Shown here piece after piece: positions 13,068 through 15,357 of a stretch of 15,357 nucleotides of DNA. Below the pieces are notes generated by a model that was not told the DNA's origin, ran no database searches, and was given only the letters and a program-made list of their open reading frames with translations. The position numbers and the translations under genes were made by a program. Each line of letters starts with the position of its first letter. Within the stretch, counting starts at the first letter, position 1. The DNA is taken from the NCBI GenBank assembly GCA_003545515.1, contig DPYD01000063.1, positions 1 to 15,357 of the forward strand. Reading direction: 5' to 3'. This stretch comes from Candidatus Kaiserbacteria bacterium (GTDB lineage Bacteria; Patescibacteriota; Minisyncoccia; Phycocordibacterales; UBA2100).

Positions 13068-13664
13068 CTACCACGGGATTTTGAATTCCGAGAATTCAGG
13101 CAAGAATTTACGGCCGTATAGAATCCTGGAGATGACCTCTGCGTGCGACAAGGCACCCGTAAGCGCATTATGTGGCGTTGGTTCTTCCGGAATGCCGACA
13201 TACTTCATAGCCGCATCCAGATCCAAAGCCGAACGACGGTGCAAAATAGGGGGCTGAATCCCCCTCCCTATCATGTGCATATATGCGAGCGTATGCACAT
13301 CAATCGTACGAAACGCGAACGGCCAGTCGGTGTGTAGGGCGCGCTCTGCGGCCGCTTTCAAGAAATCTCGGTCAAAGGAGACATTTTGACCGGCCAATGT
13401 ACATTCTTCCACCCCCTCGCTCCATCGGAGGAAGGCGTGCGTAAGCTCTGCCTCGCTCTGTTTTTTGGGGTCGGTGATTTGCTTCTTCGTAAACCCGTTC
13501 ACTGCAAGCGCTTCGTCCATAATATGCGCCCCATCCCATATCCGACATTCCTCATAAAAACGGTTCGACGGGTTCTTAAAATCCAGCGCTCCTACAGATA
13601 CGATAGAATGCTTTTGTGGCTCTGTTCCTGAAGCTTCTATATCTACGACAAGCATAGGGCACAT
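13068..13664 (-). CDS. DnaQ-like DEDDh-family 3'-5' exonuclease with altered ExoIII motif
   Basis: Ribonuclease H-fold exonuclease domain of the epsilon/DnaQ type, 198 residues. ExoI is VVDIEASGT with D8 and E10. ExoII is LAGQNVSFDRDFL with D98 as the metal ligand. ExoIII is PHNALTGA with general-base H165. The residue five positions after H165, where DEDDh enzymes have the fourth acidic ligand, is G170, so the canonical set is incomplete; E176 further along is a possible substitute. It may be a divergent active family or an enzyme of reduced activity. The first ATG is at 13664; a second, in-frame ATG at 13655 would give a more typical short N-terminus. The start lies at the very edge of the inverted repeat that begins at 13664. 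The slipin gene follows after nine bases. Confidence 0.85.
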   Translation of the reverse strand: MCPMLVVDIEASGTEPQKHSIVSVGALDFKNPSNRFYEECRIWDGAHIMDEALAVNGFTKKQITDPKKQSEAELTHAFLRWSEGVEECTLAGQNVSFDRDFLKAAAERALHTDWPFAFRTIDVHTLAYMHMIGRGIQPPILHRRSALDLDAAMKYVGIPEEPTPHNALTGALSHAEVISRILYGRKFLPEFSEFKIPW

Positions 13665-13809
13665 AGTAAATAGTAAATAGAGAATAGTAAATAGTAATAA
13701 GTCAGCGCCACTTGATTGTGGTAGGAAATCCTGTATATTGGTTGCGGTGCTCTGAAGATTCGGGCACCTGGATTTAAACTACTGACTATTTTCTATTCAC
13801 TACTAACTA
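13664..13809. repeat. Intergenic inverted-repeat element, copy B, flanking the rpmA promoter
   Basis: The left arm 13664-13696 is built from TAGTAAATAG-type units. It matches the reverse complement of the right arm 13777-13809 in 26 of 33 positions. The right arm is a direct copy (30/33) of 9477-9509. The 80-nt interior holds a candidate promoter, a CCAC/GTGG hairpin (13709-13722) and a GGTGC/GCACC hairpin (13746-13768). No coding capacity. The family seems dispersed in intergenic gaps. Confidence 0.6.
13712..13739 (+). promoter_or_regulatory. Candidate promoter of rpmA
   Basis: TTGATT (13712-13717) and TATATT (13734-13739) are spaced 16 nt. A TG lies directly before the -10. A small perfect dyad, AGGA-AA-TCCT (13723-13732), ends one base before the -10. 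The predicted leader of about 70 nt includes a GGTGC/GCACC hairpin (13746-13768) and the repeat arm before the ATG at 13816. The leader is long enough for feedback control, but no ribosomal-protein binding site is recognised. Confidence 0.45.
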
Positions 13810-13815
13810 ACTCTT

Positions 13816-14094
13816 ATGGCGACAACAAAAGCAGGTGGGTCAGCAAAAAACCTCAGGGATTCAAACCCAAAATACCTAGGGCTTAAGCGCTCAGATGGTC
13901 AGAAAGTCACCGAGGGTGAGATAATCGTTCGCCAGCGCGGTACTAAAATCCTCCCCGGGCATAATATCGGCGTCGGCCATGATCATACGCTCTTTTCTCG
14001 CATCACAGGCACTGTAAAATTTCGTTCAAGACGCAAGATGGATTTCGATGGACGTAGTAAAACTCGTCGCGTTGTTGAGGTAATCAAATACTAA
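13816..14094 (+). CDS. rpmA: 50S ribosomal protein L27
   Basis: L27 sits near the peptidyl-transferase centre of the large subunit, its N-terminal tail reaching toward the tRNA acceptor ends. The 92-residue protein begins [22 protein letters not shown], the standard L27 start, so it is made in its mature form without the cleaved N-terminal extension found in Firmicutes. The core [15 protein letters not shown] and [11 protein letters not shown] signature is intact. The C-terminal 25 residues are very basic. rplU (L21), the usual upstream partner, is absent; the gene stands alone behind its own promoter. The ATG has no Shine-Dalgarno sequence. It is convergent with rplI, 13 nt away. Confidence 0.96.
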   Translation: MATTKAGGSAKNLRDSNPKYLGLKRSDGQKVTEGEIIVRQRGTKILPGHNIGVGHDHTLFSRITGTVKFRSRRKMDFDGRSKTRRVVEVIKY

Positions 14095-14107
14095 AAAGGC
14101 GTGATTG

Positions 14108-14551
14108 TTACTTGGCGGTCTTCACCACAACCGTCACACGAGCGCGCGCATCTCCGAACGTGAGTTCCACCGTGTGTTCGCCAATCTCCTTCAGAGGTTT
14201 CTTGAGTTGCACATATTCTTCCGGCACGACACTCCCCTCTTTACCCAGAGCGAGCACGATGTCTTTCGCCCCGATTGCTTTAAATAATCCGCCTTTTTCT
14301 GTAGCGCGCGCTCCTATTTCTACTCGTTTTCCCTCAAGTGATTTAATGGTCGTCTCAATCTTTTCTCTCTCCAATGCCCGAGCATGTGTTTCTCGTGCCA
14401 TAGCGGCTTCATGAGCCGCGAGTTTCTCTGGTGTTGCCTGTTCAACGAGACCACGCGGTATAAGCATGTTCTGAACATAACCATCAGCAACATCCTTTAT
14501 CTCCCCTCTCTGCCCTACGCCACGCACATCCTTCAGCAAAATTATTTTCAT
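14108..14551 (-). CDS. rplI: 50S ribosomal protein L9
   Basis: L9 binds 23S rRNA with its N-terminal domain and extends a long helix from the ribosome, influencing translational fidelity. The N-terminal signature MKIILLKDVRGVGQRGEIKDV and the GYVQNMLIPRGL loop are classical (residues 1-35). A charged connecting helix (about 41-75) is followed by a C-terminal domain with the usual KGGLFKAIGAKDI stretch. The length of 147 is standard. L9 is missing from some CPR lineages, so its presence helps place the organism, though not decisively. The gene lies 39 nt downstream of the S41 protease on the same strand. Sequence just before the ATG (AAGTGAG) is at best a weak ribosome binding site. Confidence 0.95.
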   Translation of the reverse strand: MKIILLKDVRGVGQRGEIKDVADGYVQNMLIPRGLVEQATPEKLAAHEAAMARETHARALEREKIETTIKSLEGKRVEIGARATEKGGLFKAIGAKDIVLALGKEGSVVPEEYVQLKKPLKEIGEHTVELTFGDARARVTVVVKTAK

Positions 14552-14590
14552 CTCACTTTTTCTACACGATTAAACTCTCACTGGAATACG

Positions 14591-15357
14591 CTATTGGCTT
14601 TTCTCTAATAATAGCGCAACAGCTCTCTCAAGCTGAATATCCTTCCCATCTTCTTTGTCTTCGGGAGTAAATGCAACCTCAATATCAGGCGCAATGCCTT
14701 CGAGCGGTATTTGCATGGTGTCGGGCCCTAGCCAACGTGCTACCGTTATTTTAAGCGAGGTGTCAGACGTTATGTTCACCAGCTCTTGAACGGAACCTTT
14801 CCCGAACGTTTTTGTTCCGACAATGGTTGCGATACCATAATGCTGGAGCGCTTTGGCAAGAATCTCCGACGCGGAGGCAGAGCCGCGATCTACAAGAACG
14901 ACCATTTTCAGATTTTGATTGAATATGTCATAACCGCGCGAACGGTGCACCGTGTTCTTGGCGTGTTCAACGTAATCTTCCGTTACGACTATTTTTCCAG
15001 ACGGAAGAAACCAACTAGCCATATCCACGGCGGCTTCGAGATACCCTCCAGGATTCCCTCGCAGATCCAAAATGAGTCGAGTGCTTCCGGAATCTATAAA
15101 CTCACGAAGCCCCTCTCGAAAGAGTTGCGGTGAATTTGCCGTAAAACTGTAGAGCTGAATGACAAATACGCCGTCCGGGCGGAGCGTTGTAATTATTGTG
15201 GGAACGTTAATGACGTCGCGCGTAACTTGGATTTCCCGGGGCTCACTCAATCCGTCGCGTGCGATGGTAAGTGTTACCGTACTTCCCCTTGGTCCTCGTA
15301 TCTTTTTTACGGCAGCTCCTACGTCAATACCATTCGTATCGGCCCCATCTATTTTCA
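14591..15357 (-). CDS. Carboxy-terminal processing protease, PDZ-S41 (5' end outside window)
   Basis: Exported Ser-Lys protease of the CtpA/Prc family, which trims or degrades proteins outside the membrane. The frame runs open to the window edge, so the signal peptide and N-terminal domain are missing; 254 residues are visible. A PDZ segment comes first (KIDGADTNGIDVGAAVKKIRG, about residues 1-50). The S41 domain follows, with LDLRGNPGGYLEAAVDMASWFL. The catalytic pair is the middle serine of GSASASE (S161) and K186 in TFGKGSVQ, 25 residues apart as in the family. The C-terminus keeps the PDIEV segment. A TTG at 15250 could be misread as a start, but the PDZ homology continues upstream of it. 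rplI lies just downstream on the same strand. Confidence 0.93.
   Translation of the reverse strand, partial: KIDGADTNGIDVGAAVKKIRGPRGSTVTLTIARDGLSEPREIQVTRDVINVPTIITTLRPDGVFVIQLYSFTANSPQLFREGLREFIDSGSTRLILDLRGNPGGYLEAAVDMASWFLPSGKIVVTEDYVEHAKNTVHRSRGYDIFNQNLKMVVLVDRGSASASEILAKALQHYGIATIVGTKTFGKGSVQELVNITSDTSLKITVARWLGPDTMQIPLEGIAPDIEVAFTPEDKEDGKDIQLERAVALLLEKSQ

Noticed and set aside
13557..13585. tRNA-like GGTTCGAC box
   Set aside because: It lies within the exonuclease coding sequence in frame with a good protein, and no cloverleaf can be drawn around it.
13664..13700. CRISPR-like spaced TAGTAAATAG repeats
   Set aside because: The units are adjacent and lack unique spacers. They form one arm of an inverted repeat, and no cas gene is present.

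Overview
The window looks like a stretch of chromosome from a Candidate Phyla Radiation (Patescibacteria) bacterium, most likely near Parcubacteria. This rests on gene content and style, not on a marker tree. The aspartyl-tRNA synthetase is archaeal-type, genes are tightly packed with ATGA overlaps, clear Shine-Dalgarno sequences are largely absent, peptidoglycan enzymes carry unusual active-site residues, and intergenic gaps hold short TAGTAAATAG-like repeats. GC content is moderate and fairly even, and no frameshifted or broken gene was found.

Bases 1-9401 form a plus-strand block of essential genes: aspS (5' end missing), scpA, scpB, a membrane-anchored D,D-carboxypeptidase, mraY, ftsW, murG, gltX and a coiled-coil M23 peptidase. 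It combines chromosome organisation (ScpAB), lipid I and lipid II synthesis (MraY, MurG), septal glycan polymerisation (FtsW), wall trimming and splitting (carboxypeptidase, M23) and two aminoacyl-tRNA synthetases. Three gene pairs overlap by ATGA. mraY and murG each have a -10-like hexamer placed so that transcription would begin at the A of the start codon.

Bases 9402-9764 hold no convincing gene. They contain a small inverted-repeat element and, at 9549-9720, a nested palindrome of about 172 nt that may be a structured RNA or a small non-autonomous element.

Bases 9765-13664 look more accessory: a minus-strand transglutaminase-like protein, a complete Xer-type tyrosine recombinase behind a promoter overlapped by an inverted repeat, a small protein with a PD-(D/E)XK-like nuclease signature, and a minus-strand pair of a DEDDh-type exonuclease and a slipin/stomatin. 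A 33-bp direct repeat (30/33 identical) at 9477-9509 and 13777-13809 brackets this block.

Bases 13665-15357 return to housekeeping genes: rpmA (L27) on plus, with its own promoter inside an inverted-repeat element, then convergent rplI (L9) and a 5'-truncated PDZ-S41 carboxy-terminal protease.

The points most worth checking are the 172-nt palindrome, the 4.3-kb block between direct repeats, the recurring small dyad next to the -10 of candidate promoters, and the non-canonical catalytic residues in MraY, MurG and the exonuclease.
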